From the NCBI GenBank assembly GCA_022495005.1, contig JAGYXB010001569.1, positions 186,001 to 250,000 on the forward strand: DNA of 64,000 bases, written 5' to 3'. Under the pieces are notes generated by a model. The model had not been told where the DNA came from. It saw only the letters and a list, made by a program, of their open reading frames with translations, and did not search any database. Source of the stretch: Rhyacophila brunnea. Its lineage: Eukaryota > Arthropoda > Insecta > Trichoptera > Rhyacophilidae. A program made the translations under genes and the position numbers. This document shows, piece after piece, positions 23,871 to 35,140 of this stretch (positions are counted from its first letter, which is position 1; each line of letters opens with the position of its first letter).

Positions 23871-24689
23871 AGCTACCGACTACAGATAATTACCAGCACC
23901 AAATTGACAGCTATGTATCGGAAATGCTACCACCTTCCATGCCGCCTCCGGCCGTACCCTTGCCCCAGACGACTGCCGTCAGTCAGGTGCAGAGGGATCA
24001 CAGACAGAATCACAACAGGCCGTCGACAAATAACGATGTCATTTTCAACAGTCGGCAGCCGACCGCCAACAATGCTAACAATTACAACGCGAACAACTCA
24101 TCTTCGACGACGTACTACGGCGGCAACGTAACTCACAATAGCAACCAAAGCGCAGCGTATGGTGGGAACACGTATGATAATTATAACGAAAGTAATGAAG
24201 CGGCGAACGGTTATAACCAAAACAGAAACCAAAATAACCACCACGCCGATCACGGTTCGAATCATCACTACCTACAACAGCAGCATCAGAATGTAAACTT
24301 AAGTTACAGTACCCATGAGGGTTCGAGAGGTCATGAAAATCAACGCGGTCACGAGATGCAGCGAGGTGTCGAAGCGCAGAGGAATATCGACGCTCAGAGA
24401 CTGCATGAGGCGCAGAGAAATACGTCAGGTCAGAGAATTGGCAGAATCGCCGACTACGATCCGATAAGCGACGGACCCAGGAGCTCGCCGCTGCCACCCA
24501 GGCAGGGGGCCACCGTTGTCTACAACAGTGCGCCGGCCAACAGGCAACCGGTGCAAGGACAGGGGCAGGGACACCTTAGCCAGCAGCAGTTGATGATGCA
24601 GCAGCAACAGAGTCAACAGCAAATGTTACAGCAACATCAACAGTTGTTACAGCAACAACAACAACAACAAATGTTACGGCAAGCTGTTG
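23871..24689 (+). CDS. Lasp: Lasp exon: long Q/N-rich linker
   Basis: The start is fixed by splice phase. AATGTAG precedes AGCTACCG, and G from the previous exon plus AG gives Glu (EVV-ELPTTDNYQ). The exon encodes about 272 residues of low-complexity linker: NNYNANNSSS-type Asn tracts, a set of imperfect (H/R)GHE-QRG and EAQRN repeats, and Gln runs near the end. An island of likely conservation, IGRIADYDPISDGPR, resembles a segment found in the linker of fly Lasp. The donor is GTAAGT. Reading through it would stop at once (24695-24697), so intron retention would give a form lacking SH3. The linker is probably disordered. Confidence 0.9.
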
Positions 24690-24869
24690 GTAAGTAACAG
24701 TTGTGCTTTGTGGTTTTTCCACATTCCTTTTTCAAAAGTAGAATCAATCAGTCATTGCTGACCAAACTTAACCTTTTGTGAAAATATGTGATTATGAATA
24801 GCAGTTTACTTAACACCCACGTTTGCTTATTTTGTAAAGTGGCAGTCATCTTCGTATAAATATGAAGTA

Positions 24870-24955
24870 GTAGGTCACGGATTCGAGTCCGCAGCCGGTC
24901 AAGAATTGCATGTCTGTTAATAGAACCTCATTCACTGTGGAGTTTAAAATTTACT
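24870..24955 (+). mobile_element. SINE fragment with tRNA-like B-box
   Basis: GTAGGTCACGGATTCGAGTCC is a B-box-like tRNA segment. It is followed by CTGTTAATA..CCTCATTCACTGTGGAG, which resembles the family A tail (CTGTTAATACAAACCTCCAC, then TGTGGAG). The body between them is missing. Likely a deleted or related-subfamily copy, in the Lasp intron. Confidence 0.5.
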
Positions 24956-25831
24956 TAACTATTATCATTTGAGTCATATAAGGTCCTACTGACTTACATT
25001 TTATTATGACTGCAGATAACTTGAGTTCCACAGATCGCTGCTAATCCCCCCCTCTGCTATGTACATATCTATGCATCCCCGCTTCTGTCCTTAACACATA
25101 TACAGCGTTATAAAATCGCAGCCTGAAATGTTGGTAATAGAATAATCCTCTTTTTTTTAACCCCAAAACCTACAGAATAAACATTTTTAATAATAACTTT
25201 TGAAGAATTCACTTTCTTACTGATCACATATTTTAATTTGTGCATTTTTCTTATAAATATACAAAACTGCTTATCAAAAAGAAATCCGGATAATCGACGT
25301 CCGCAGAGCCAAGGTTTCACTGTTGTATGAATGAAATTATATTTAAAAATTTATTAGAATAGTAATCCATTGATTTATCATTTAGGATAGACTTTCAGCT
25401 ATGTTCACAAAGGTTTGAAGCGTACACAGTTTGTAAGGCAGTTGGGGTCGTGCCAGTGGGATTTATATTGCTATAATGCAGGTAAGGCCAAACTGAACGT
25501 AGACTATGTACGATTTTTGTTTATAAATGTCTCCATGACTACAGCGAAAAAATCAAACCTCATTGAAGAGATAAATTTAATGTTTAGTATTAAAATTATA
25601 AATTAACAGTTTCACCGATTAATAAAAACTACAACTATTTTATAAGCGTAATGTATCCACTGAAGAGATTTGCAAGTTTTGAAATAAAATTTCATTCATA
25701 CAAAATATAAATGTAGTTTGTTGCAGAAATGCAACACCGCATAATTACTGCTGAATAAATCAATACTTACTAAGCCAAGGTAATTCTTGAATAATCATTT
25801 AAAATCCAGACATTTGTCTCCTGTAGGTATA

Positions 25832-26167
25832 CAATGATACTCAACCTTTTTTTCTTCAGGCCAAATACATATATTTGTAAAGTAACGCGGGCCGCATCAC
25901 TACTGGTGTAACGAAAAAAATCATGAAACCACCCCTTTTTACAAAACATTTTTGAGATTTTAAAAATTATGCGTGTTTTTTAAATTAATCGTGTGCAATA
26001 GCAACACTCTTATACCAGATCTGATATGGACCATAATGACAATCTCTGTCTGTGTCACTATCTGTGCGTCAAAGTCGAAACGAACCTCAAGATATACGAA
26101 ATTCCTGATAATAAATATGTTTCGGGCCGCACATAAAAGCTTAAGGGCCGCAAATTGAGTATCGCTG
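25832..26167. mobile_element. hAT-type MITE, CAATGATACTCAAC family, 44 bp before a Lasp exon
   Basis: Left end CAATGATACTCAACC and right end GAGTATCGCTG, with GTATA directly adjoining both ends. The central part differs from the copy at 22567: about 130 bp (25970-26100) with unrelated sequence replace the family centre. It ends 44 bp before the exon that starts at 26212, so it lies over the likely branch-point/pyrimidine region of that intron. Confidence 0.7.
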
Positions 26168-26211
26168 GTATAAGATATGGTGAAAATAATATTATTTTTG
26201 GAATTATTCAG

Positions 26212-26540
26212 TGAGCCAGCAGCAGACGCAGTCGCCCCGGCGTATCGGTTCTGTGGCTGACATGGACCCTGCCAACGACCCGTACTCGGGAGGACCCCCC
26301 GCCCACATGTCCTCCCCCCACCACCACCACCAACAGCAGCAGCAACAACCTGTGCTGATGATGCAACCGCCGCAGCACCAAATGCAGCAGCAACAGTCAC
26401 AACAACAAATGTTGCAGCAGCAGCAACAGCAAATGCACCTACAGCAGATGCAACAGCAGCAACAACAACAACAGTTACAGCAACAGCATCAGCAACAACA
26501 ACAGATGAGCAAGCAACCCGCCTCAGCCGGGATTCCTGGG
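26212..26540 (+). CDS. Lasp: Lasp exon: second Q-rich linker segment
   Basis: Follows ATTATTCAG; G from the previous exon plus TG gives Val (VSQQQTQSPRRIGSVADMDP). RRIGSVADMDPANDPY resembles the conserved linker motif of fly Lasp (RIGSV-D-DPAN). About 60 residues of nearly pure Gln follow, interrupted by M, H and L, encoded by mixed CAG/CAA codons. It ends SAGIPG in phase 0 before GTATTT. Mixed codons argue for an old, selected tract rather than a recent CAG expansion. The donor is weaker than the others, so the exact end is slightly less certain. Confidence 0.88.
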
Positions 26541-27617
26541 GTATTTTTTTACCATTTTTTATGAAGATCTTAATGAGTACTGAGTCTCTGATGAACAAAT
26601 CTGGGAGTCAGTTCCACAAATACTTAGAGGTGGCCTTATGTAATACTCTGACAGCCAATAGACACTTAATGGCTGAATTGAGAAACGCAAGTGAAAACAC
26701 TATCAAAATTATTAAGCATTTAGTTTATTTTGTTTGCGATAAAGCAAAATTATATTGAGTTTTAAATGTCAGTCGTTGGTCGATAATATTTGAAAGGTAC
26801 AGGAGAAAAACGTGTTATGTCACACAAATTTCAAACTGAGATATTGTTGATCAAAGACTTTAAAGACAATGACTCTAAAGAGCGTCAGTTTTTGTCTGGC
26901 GTTGCTTATAGCGCTCATCCATTCGTCTGGCGTTTCACTGGGGGAGACTTTTGGTTCATGATTCCTATGCACTATCAAGAGTGTCAAGTCTGACATGAAT
27001 GTAGACCATAGACAATACATGTTTTTACCCTGAACGAAATGGACATTTCTTGTTTTTAGCTTGTATGATGCGTATGGCACCATTTTCAATCGCAAAAAAT
27101 GACTTTGTTTTTTTAAGTATGTGTAACCAAGTAAAGCATATTACTATAAGCGACATCTATGCATCCACATTGACAGTCTACATCATTTGGAATCGTATTA
27201 TAAACATACCAATTCGAAAGTTAATATTATTAACTCTGGCTGCTAGATGGCGACAGCTTTTCATAAAATTATTTTTTTATTTAAACCGAAAAAACCAAAA
27301 TTTTTTCTGGTTTGGTTCTGCTTTTGGTCCCGATAAAAATAACAGTTTTTCCAGTTCGAAGCCTTGCTCAGGCACATTGGTTCATATTTAAAAAAAAAAA
27401 CCCCGAGCTCTTAAAACTGATTCCAACGAAATAGTATAAACTCATTCAATCAATCAATTTAAATTCAATTTCTAACAAATACTCTCTGTCGACAGTATTA
27501 CATATCTAATAATTACCAATGAATTTCTAACTTGTATCAAAAAAATAATCATTGTAAATGTATTTCCTAGTAACAACATTGGTCCATGTTTAATTAATTT
27601 TTATTCTTTTTTTTCAG
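26541..27617. other. Lasp intron, no recognised element
   Basis: AT-rich intron. The short open frames in it lack domains. A pyrimidine-rich TTCTTTTTTTTCAG ends it. Confidence 0.5.
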
Positions 27618-27665
27618 AGAGTGTACATTGCCATGTATGATTATGAAGCCACCGATTCAGATGAG
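27618..27665 (+). CDS. Lasp: Lasp exon: start of SH3 domain
   Basis: A 48-bp micro-exon in phase 0 on both sides, between TTTTTTTTCAG and GTAAAT. It encodes RVYIAMYDYEATDSDE, which contains the ALYDY-type motif (here AMYDY) at the start of an SH3 domain. The acidic residues that follow form the RT loop. Confidence 0.95.
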
Positions 27666-28410
27666 GTAAATACTATTTTGATTAACTAACTACTAGTGTT
27701 GTAAGCGTAAAAAAATAATATATATTTTACAATGAAACACATTATCCTAAAATCGCAAATCGCATAGAAAGGAAAATAGTGAGGTATCACCATTAGATAG
27801 AATATCTCAATATAAAAGAGGACTTTCTCGCAGAGAATTTCAGTGTTGACCGTTATTTAGAGTTCATTTTTCAACCACATCCATCGGTATTCACCTGTCG
27901 AAATAATGAAATTTGTATGAGCAGACAACAGAATCATTTACAATATGACCCTTTTATTCTTCAGGTACAGTGTCCATTAGTAAGTCAATGCAGTTAAAGG
28001 GATTACAACTATTGTCATTATTTTTCACAAATGTAAAATACGAACTCCGTGTTATAGGCGTCGGCCATCTCATTAGTATTCCGACACAGGTGAATGGTTT
28101 ATGGTGGAAATCCTCATCCTCTCGTATTAGTATGTCTTGCGTCACATTACTTGCCCCGTCAAGTTCATTGTCATTGGCTACATTATCTTACGCAAGTTAT
28201 TCAATGGTAAATTGCAGCGTGTGGGTCGGAGTCGTTCATTGAATCGTAATATTAATAATGTATTACCATTATTCTGTAATACTATCGAATTAAGTTGTTG
28301 TCAAACGCTGTCTTAGATAATAGAAACAAACACTCGACGTATGTGCGATCGGCAATGTGACAAGCAAACGTCGGATGGTCTATTCAACCCTTTGATTTCA
28401 CGGATGTGCA

Positions 28411-28704
28411 CACGCACGTTCTTGTTCGATGGTTTTACGCTCATTTGAATATTTCTCAACGTGTGTACCATCTCACTCGATGCTTTTTTGTTTGATATCG
28501 AGTAAACAGCTAGATGCGAAAAAGATTCAAGGTCCATAATTCTTGCTCGATGTTTGACAGAAATTCGCTTGAGCATGTCTCAACGTGCAGCGCTTCGACT
28601 GAGCGTTTTGTGTCAAGCTGCTCAAGCGTGTGGATGCAACGACGAGCATGCTTTCAAGTCGAACATGTACGATTGAGCGAAACCATCGAGCAAGAACGTG
28701 CGTG
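28411..28704. repeat. Fold-back MITE in the last Lasp intron
   Basis: The left end, CACGCACGTTCTTG then TCGATGGTTT, is inverted at the right end (AAACCATCGAGCAAGAACGTGCGTG). That gives about 30-bp arms round a 235-bp centre with further weakly mirrored words. Non-coding. I could not define the target duplication. Confidence 0.55.
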
Positions 28705-28860
28705 GCTACTTAGCATAACACTTTAGTTGAGATTGATTTTCAATGGCTTCTGCACTGAGATCAAAATACATAGACATTAAAACTATTAATTGAATTGGCA
28801 TGTGATAGAACTCCATTATAATCGTTTTAAATCAACATTTTTTTGTTATTTCTACTATAA

Positions 28861-28965
28861 TTGAGTTATATATTATGTTGATAGCTGTTTTGACCTATGA
28901 ATGTTCTGAAGATGGGTTCATAGGCTTAAATAGCTGTCAACATAAATATGTAACTTAATTATCGT
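28861..28965. repeat. Short hairpin repeat
   Basis: TTGAGTTATATATTATGTTG then ATAGCTGTTTTGACCTATGAA is mirrored by TTCATAGG..AATAGCTGTCAACATAAATATGTAACTTAA. It would fold into one long stem. Probably a small MITE. Confidence 0.5.
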
Positions 28966-29131
28966 AAAAATAACAAAAATCATCGTTTTATAATCAATAT
29001 AAAGCGTACCTTGGGCTACAAAGGCATTCAATGCTACCACACTAGAAAACAATATATAGCTATCAAAATGACAGTATTGCTCCCTCTAATAAAATTGTTT
29101 GATTTTGTTGAATAACACGTTTTCCTTTCAG

Positions 29132-29263
29132 GTGTCATTCCGCGAAGGCGACATGATAACGAATGTGTCAGCGATAGACGAAGGCTGGATGACGGGCCGT
29201 GTGGAGAGGACCGCGCGCACGGGAATGCTGCCCGCCAACTATGTTGAACTCGCGCAGATTTAA
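29132..29263 (+). CDS. Lasp: Lasp terminal exon: rest of SH3 domain and stop
   Basis: Follows CCTTTCAG in phase 0. It encodes [19 protein letters not shown] then [20 protein letters not shown] and LAQI before TAA at 29261-29263. All SH3 hallmarks are present: the acidic RT loop, the conserved W of the binding groove, the G of the n-Src/distal region, and the PANYVE 3-10 helix/terminal strand. Together with the other six exons the open frame is 1692 bp, with every phase consistent. Confidence 0.96.
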   Translation: MSFREGDMITNVSAIDEGWMTGRVERTARTGMLPANYVELAQI

Positions 29264-29331
29264 ACCCACACGCAACGTTGTATGCAGGGCTAGTGGAAAA
29301 CATGGCCATGTTTTCTTCTACCCGTTATATT

Positions 29332-29337
29332 AATAAA
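29332..29337 (+). promoter_or_regulatory. Candidate Lasp polyadenylation signal
   Basis: AATAAA lies 69 bp after the stop codon; another lies at 29457-29462. Either could end the transcript. Confidence 0.4.
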
Positions 29338-29945
29338 TATATATCGTGTCAATTTCTACTTTCCAAAACTATATCTTTCCATTTTTAAACATTCTTATTT
29401 AAAAATTCCAATACTGCCAATGTTTATACTACGTCATGCCAATTTAACCTCACTTTAATAAAATTAGACCGCTCGGTTAAAATTATGTTTTTAAATGAAC
29501 CATTTTTGTATTGTTACTGTTCTGGGATCAATTCCCAGCTGGGTGAAAAAATCATAATAGTATCTGTCGTGTTGATTTTTCCATGAGTGATTTCTTTTGG
29601 TCACGTATTTTGATATTTATGCTACGAATTCTCCACTTTGTTTTTTAGCGAATGTTTAACAACCAATTCTCATAAAAAACACTGTTGTAAAACATTCAAA
29701 TAATGCTGTAGACGTATGCTCCACTTACGAGCAGATCGAAACGATATTTAAATATCTTTTACAATCTTGTATTGTAAAACTAATTATTAACTTAGACTAA
29801 TTTGATTACAATGAAATTTGGTGGAATTAATACTTCACAATCCCCCGTATAGGCAGGGATGATCACACGATTTTTAATGGCGTACCATTATAGTGGGCAC
29901 AATCTATTATACCTAATTAGGGGTATAGATAGCTTCTATATATTG

Positions 29946-30202
29946 CTGTGGTAAAGGGTCGTTTAGGCTGTGGACATCCGATATAAATAGTGCATGCTAA
30001 ACTTTGTCAGACATACATATTTGTTTTCATTGAAATAAGAATACAAATTGCAGATTGCATTCGTTACTTATTAAAATTCATAAGTAATCGTATTTTAAAA
30101 ACAATGTGCAATTTGTATTCTTAGAAATAAGTACGACTGACAAAATTTAGTGTGCACTATTTATGTCGGATCTCCGCAGCCTACCACCACCCTTCGTCAC
30201 TT
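29946..30202. mobile_element. hAT-type MITE, CAGTGG family, short copy
   Basis: A compact palindrome. The left side has AAATAGTGCATGCTAAACTTTG and CATTGAAATAAGAATACAAA. The right side inverts them (TTTGTATTCTTAGAAATAAG, GTGTGCACTATTTATG). Termini are decayed (CTGTGGTAAAGGGT and ACCACCCTTCGTCACTT). Just downstream of Lasp. Confidence 0.65.
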
Positions 30203-30385
30203 CAACGTCTAGAAGACAGCTGATGTGTAGTGTACATTGACAGTATAATAAAATTCCTTTAACATTGTATTTATTTTCTATGTATAATTATTAACTCTTC
30301 ATCTGATATGATCAATCCAACGATTAAAAAAAATATGATTCGAATTATTGTACAGAAACTCGCCTTGTCTAAAATCAAACCGGCG

Positions 30386-30678
30386 CATCTATTCTATACA
30401 CGAGACTACTATCGGTTGTTAACGAGGGTAGTTTATCATATGCTTGTATTGAAGTATTATAATTGTTACAATAAGTTAGCCGTCTAACCAGTCAAATCTG
30501 TCTATCTCGCTCTAAAATTTAGCACATCCAATAGAGGTGCTGTTGAAACATAGCACTTATTGCAACAATTATAACTAACTTATTGTAATTGTTACAATAA
30601 GTGCTAAAACTTCGATACAAAAATATGAAAAACTACCCTCGATAGCTGCCGGTAGCAGTCTTGTGTATGGAATAGATG
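30386..30678. repeat. Fold-back MITE
   Basis: CGCATCTATTCTATACACGA at the left is inverted at the right (TTGTGTATGGAATAGATGCG), followed inward by GACTACTATCGG/CCGGTAGCAGTC and GAGGGTAGTT/AACTACCCTC. The centre carries repeated ATTGTTACAATAAGT words. Non-coding. Confidence 0.6.
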
Positions 30679-32231
30679 CGCAGATATACTTTGATTTATG
30701 ACATTTCATCATTATTATATATAAATAATGCGCATTTTGAATCTACTACTGGTCTTATTCCACAAAATTTAGATGCATGGATGAATGAAACACTCTCGTT
30801 TAGTCAGCAATTGTATGTATATATCTCATGTTTTCAACGTTCAACGGTCAAGATCGCAGACACCACCACCACCTGTTGAATCTTAACACCCAAAATGGTG
30901 ATTGACACATGTCATCATAGAGGTATTAAATTAAAATAGGGGCAAGGAATCGGCTTTCTCATACAGCTGAATGAAGCAGGCCAACAATAGCCGACAACTT
31001 ACGAAAAATAGCGACGCGATAAAAAAAATTTAGGGCATCACAGAGGATTTACTTTGGTCATTATAACGTACCCATATAATATAATGTTAACGATCAAATT
31101 TTGCCACAAATTGATTACCAGCCCGCCCCACCATACTTTTTCGCCATACTAGCCGGCTTCACCATACTTTCATATAACCTACCGTCCCTAGCACGTCATA
31201 AAGATGTGATCAGCCTCAAAACTCACTTGGGGAGTCAATTACTCCATGATATATAATATAATATATAATGTTCTCGTAAATGTGTTATTTAAATATTGAA
31301 TGATTCATATTTCGGCTTCTCTCCTGATCTGTCTGTTACCAGAACAGGCAAAGAAAATGCATAGTATCTGCACTGCGCTTCCACATAGTGCACTTCTTGA
31401 CGTGAGTTACGTATGTTAATTTCATTCCTGTTTTGCATAAAATCAATTAGCGCTAATTGAAATTCACCTTTCACTTACGCCTATTTGTGTTTGAATCTGA
31501 CGTATTGTAAGGAGATTTTGTTATCTTGAATTTATGAAATGATAGTTGTATTATGTCTGTCAGCGTGAAATAAATAAAATTTGAATTATTGAAATGCACA
31601 ATGTTAATGATTGGTAATTTACGATTAGTATTATAAATACCAACAACTTTATATTTCGTTTTAAATTTATTTGTACTTATTCCACAAAATATAATATGTA
31701 TTAGTTGTTCTGTATATTTTTTGTTAACCAATTGATAATGTCCATCAGGATGAAACCGCTTTTGGATCTATATTCATATTTTGTGTTGTATTTATTACTT
31801 ATGCAAAAAAAGTACAAATAAATTTATAACTAAACATTTTAAAAACCGTTTTGTTATTTTTAATATCATATCATATCACCAAGAATTAACAGAAAAAATA
31901 ATTAATAATAATAAAACGTAGTCGGAGCAACGCTGAGAGAGAGAAAGAAAGTGATGCAAAAGGCCTGATTTAAGTGAAGTCCAGTACCAATAATCACATT
32001 CGCTCTACGTAATTCCTGCGCTCTAAAAGAATCTGCGTATTTCAAGGCCAATTGTTCCACTATGACAGATTATTTCTTAATGCAGCATTATACTATATAC
32101 GACGATGTATGTATGTACATCAACGCGACTGGCACGTTTGCATTAGTTGGCCATTAGATATAATTAACATGATATTTAAATGTTGTAATTAATTAGTAAT
32201 TATCTGGTCAGCAGTGAATGTGATAATTATA
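30679..32231. other. No recognised feature
   Basis: Intergenic AT-rich DNA. Near 31560-31590 an AATAAATAAAATTTGAATT tract resembles a LINE 3' end, without coding remnants. Confidence 0.45.
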
Positions 32232-32628
32232 TCGACTGTGTTTAGGAAAAAGGGCGTAACCCCCGATTTTTCGAAAAGTGCTTTTATTAGATATTTACAA
32301 TGTATACAACTAAATACACATTCTGTAAAAAGGAAGTAAGCCGCAAATGCCGATTTATTATCTTAATTCAGGTTTTAATTGAGCTTTAATTAAGTTTTAA
32401 TTTAAGGAAAAAAGCATTTACCCTCAATTTTCATGATGTTCTGTAATAAATTCTTTAATTATTAGTAGATCGCAAAGATATTACACCAAATCATCATGCA
32501 CCCAATGTCTATGCCTATTTTTTTTATTAATATTAAACCAACATCATTCAAAAAACGTTTTTTTGCCTCCTGTAAAATTTGTTCTGCGTGTTACGCCCTT
32601 TTTCCTAAACACGGTCGATATTGTTACT
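32232..32628. mobile_element. TA-inserting MITE (Tc1/mariner type)
   Basis: The left end TCGACTGTGTTTAGGAAAAA then GGGCGTAAC and the right end inverted (TCGACCGTGTTTAGGAAAAA then GGGCGTAAC) match at 28 of 29. TA flanks both sides (32230-32231, 32629-32630). At 397 bp without a transposase it is a typical non-autonomous Tc1/mariner-class element. The high TIR identity suggests a fairly young insertion. Confidence 0.8.
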
Positions 32629-33998
32629 TTTCCCTCTCATTTTCTTTCATCGTTGGATCAATCATTAAACTGTTTCAGACTAAGTATATATACATATTAT
32701 ATATTAAAGGCTGGAATTAGATATTATGTAATAGTTATCGTTTCATTATCTGAAATCATTATTTTAACATTCTAAGTTAATAGTTATTTATTAATTCTTA
32801 TGATAATGTTTTTATTTTTTATCTGATGTCAATATTGGAATGATTTGTTTTCATTTAAATAATTTAAATATGTGCCCGATCTTACCAATTTTGCCTCTTA
32901 ATGTTTTTTTTTTTTTTTTTTAATAAATCGACTATGTATTATTTTAGTTTTGAAGAAGTAACCATCTGTATCAATTGTTTGTATTTTTTAATATAGGTAA
33001 ATAATATAGTTTATTCATCAAGTGAGATTTGATTACTCATATATATTACATACTGACATCATGAATCAAAAGTAGGTACATAATGTGTTTTCTTTTTCAT
33101 ATTTAGTAATTTCTTTTGGATAAAGAATGTTTACGCATTTTTAAAAAAATACAAACTTTCTTTTGAATACATATCGAAGAGTTGTGAATTTACAATAGTT
33201 GAAGTAATAAATTTATTGATAGAGGAAAATATTTGAACGATTAACATTGACTATTTATAGGGCATCAACTGCAAATTTTAACATTAGAGAATTATAAAAT
33301 CAGCTTTTTGAAAGTGTTTGTAATTAAATGGGTTTTTCTTTAAATGTTTTAAGAAGACAATCATGCGCCGTTCCTACAGGTGTAAAATTTTTATAATTCC
33401 TTGTGGACACAACTGTTTTATTTTTACCCAAATGTAAGAGATAGTGCTTTCAAAAGACAATGAAATTCTTAACCTTTTAAATTTGCAGTTAAGGCCGTCA
33501 GTGTGACATAATTTTTTTTTTGAATTTTGCATTCCTGTTTTACGAATATTATTCCATTTTATGTAGATTTTTCAGTTTACATTAAAAAAAAATTAGCATT
33601 TTTGTTCTGTAGCAAAGAATATCCTTCCTCCATTATGTGAAATGGTTGTGAGCCATTCACCTAATTCTTCGTGTCGTTGCTCTGGATCAAACACACATTG
33701 AATAAGCAACATATGGTTTTTTGCCAGATGCAAGATTCAATCCCTCACCTGTGGCTTCAGATACATGCGCTCGGACTATACTCCACTGTAGAGCATGTCG
33801 TGTAACTCAATTCTTAAAGCTGTTGTACAATTAAACTTTATTTCTTCATCATGTATTTATTGATCAAGTGACATTTTCTAGAAGCAATGTCTCAAAGACG
33901 AAATTATAATAATATCACTGAAGTCTTGTTCCCACTGTGGAGCAGAGGTTAAAATGATTGCTCTTTGTTGCAGGTTGCAGGTTTAATTCTAGCTGTGG
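32629..33998. other. No recognised feature
   Basis: Very AT-rich intergenic sequence with homopolymer runs. No exon, RNA gene or element end seen. Confidence 0.5.
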
Positions 33999-34187
33999 CG
34001 AAGAGTGGCGGAAGGCTGTTAACATCCGACATAAATTATTCACACTATACTTTGTCAGTCATACGTATTTTGAAGTTATACTTCTTTTGGCGCGTTGGGA
34101 AATCAGATCAGAGTGTATTTTTGGCGTGTGACAAAGTTACGTGCGCCGATGTAACACATAATTTATTTTTTCACACGAAAAAAAATG

Positions 34188-34257
34188 CACTCGGTTGGAT
34201 TCGAACCACCGATTGTTCGGTTATCAGCCGAACGCACTACCTTTACGCCACGGTATG
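34188..34257 (-). pseudogene. tRNA-like sequence (Ile-GAT-like anticodon arm)
   Basis: Read on the minus strand: an A-box-like TGGCGTAAAGGTAGTGC, then a perfect anticodon stem GTTCGG/CCGAAC around loop CTGATAA, which would place anticodon GAT. A T-arm with GTGGTTCGAATCCAAC (B-box) follows. The acceptor stem does not pair and the T-stem has a mismatch, so it is probably a tRNA relic or pol III promoter of the host element, not a working tRNA gene. Confidence 0.5.
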
Positions 34258-34536
34258 GCACTGCAATGTGACGATTATACAGTATAATATAAAAACTGAG
34301 AATTTCACAACTGTGTATAAGTTAGAATTGTTCCGTTGCCTAGGCAGCGAATTTATTATTATCGATCATTTGCAATTCCTTACGTAAACAAACGATTAAA
34401 AGTCAGAGTGACAGTTGTTACTTTAAAAATAAAAACAACGAGAAATCATTATATAATTTTTATAATTTAGGTATATTGCATTCAGATTACTTTGAAATAT
34501 TGATAGTCGATTGATATATTTATTTTAGTTTTCATA

Positions 34537-34755
34537 ATGCCTTCAACAAATGCGGAGAGTTTTAAAAAATATCGCAAACGTAATCTAGCAGAGAGAAAAA
34601 AAACAACAGCAGAACGTGTTCGAGCTCACCGGCTACGTCAAAAAATAATTGCAGAAAATAAAATTTCACAAAAAAGTAAAACATCGGCAAGTGGTCCTTC
34701 CAGTATTATTTCAAATCCAGACATATGTGTAGTGACTCCCGGACCATCACGTTAG
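34537..34755 (+). CDS. Hypothetical small basic protein in the TIR element
   Basis: A 72-codon ATG-to-TAG frame that begins MPSTNAESFKKYRKRNLAER. It is strongly basic up to about residue 48 (KKTTAERVRAHRLRQK) and then Ser/Pro-rich. The periodic R/K and E pattern suggests a helical, possibly DNA-binding segment like a basic region, but no leucine zipper follows. I do not recognise a family. It lies between the terminal repeats of the element, so it is likely an element-encoded peptide or the remaining N-terminus of a longer protein. Whether it is expressed is unknown. Confidence 0.35.
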   Translation: MPSTNAESFKKYRKRNLAERKKTTAERVRAHRLRQKIIAENKISQKSKTSASGPSSIISNPDICVVTPGPSR

Positions 34756-35140
34756 CAAGCTCATATTAGTCCAACACAATAGTCGCAATATTATTTTTTT
34801 TGTTTTTGTTAATTTTTGTTTTGTTACGCCAAAGAAGTATAACTTCTAACGCGCGTACATAAGTACACACACCATTTTTTTTTCATTGAACTAATACTAC
34901 AAATTGCAGATAGTGTTGGTTAGTTATTAAAATTCAATTACTCCCTGCGTAAACCAGGCCATAATAGATAATAGTCAAAAAATATTGATCTATCTATAAA
35001 ATATCTAAAATTATGACATTAAATCATACTTAATTTTAAATATTTTATAGAAGAAGAATACCTAAACTATTGTGGTTTGGGTTAGGCAGGGTTTAATTGA
35101 TTTTAAACCAACCAGCACCATCTGCTATTTGTATTCTTTC

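Larger units (their letters stand above)
34072..34846. mobile_element. Unclassified TIR element carrying a tRNA-like sequence and a small basic ORF
   Basis: Ends: GAAGTTATACTTCTTTTGGCG (split at 20: GAAGTTATACTTCTTTTGGC then G) at the left and, inverted, GAAGTTATACTTCTTTGGCG at the right, differing by one T. It interrupts a known MITE family sequence, which supports a mobile origin. Inside are a minus-strand tRNA-like segment and a 72-residue plus-strand ORF. No transposase is recognisable. About 30 bp beyond the right TIR (TAACGCGCG..CACACC) also lack MITE homology, so the true border may be slightly outside. Confidence 0.55.

Noticed and set aside
24075..24497. Minus-strand open frame opposite the Lasp linker exon
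   Set aside because: Shadow of the coding exon with no domain or splice context.
25960..26598. Long open frame on the minus strand opposite the Gln-rich Lasp exon (Ala/Val-rich)
   Set aside because: It is the mirror of CAG/CAA repeats and has no domain; the sense strand is a clear exon.
26561..27391. Short plus-strand frames in the Lasp intron as extra exons
   Set aside because: No domain, and the flanking exons already join in phase without them.
34188..34257. A functional tRNA-Ile gene
   Set aside because: Acceptor stem does not pair and the T-stem has a mismatch; it lies in a mobile element.
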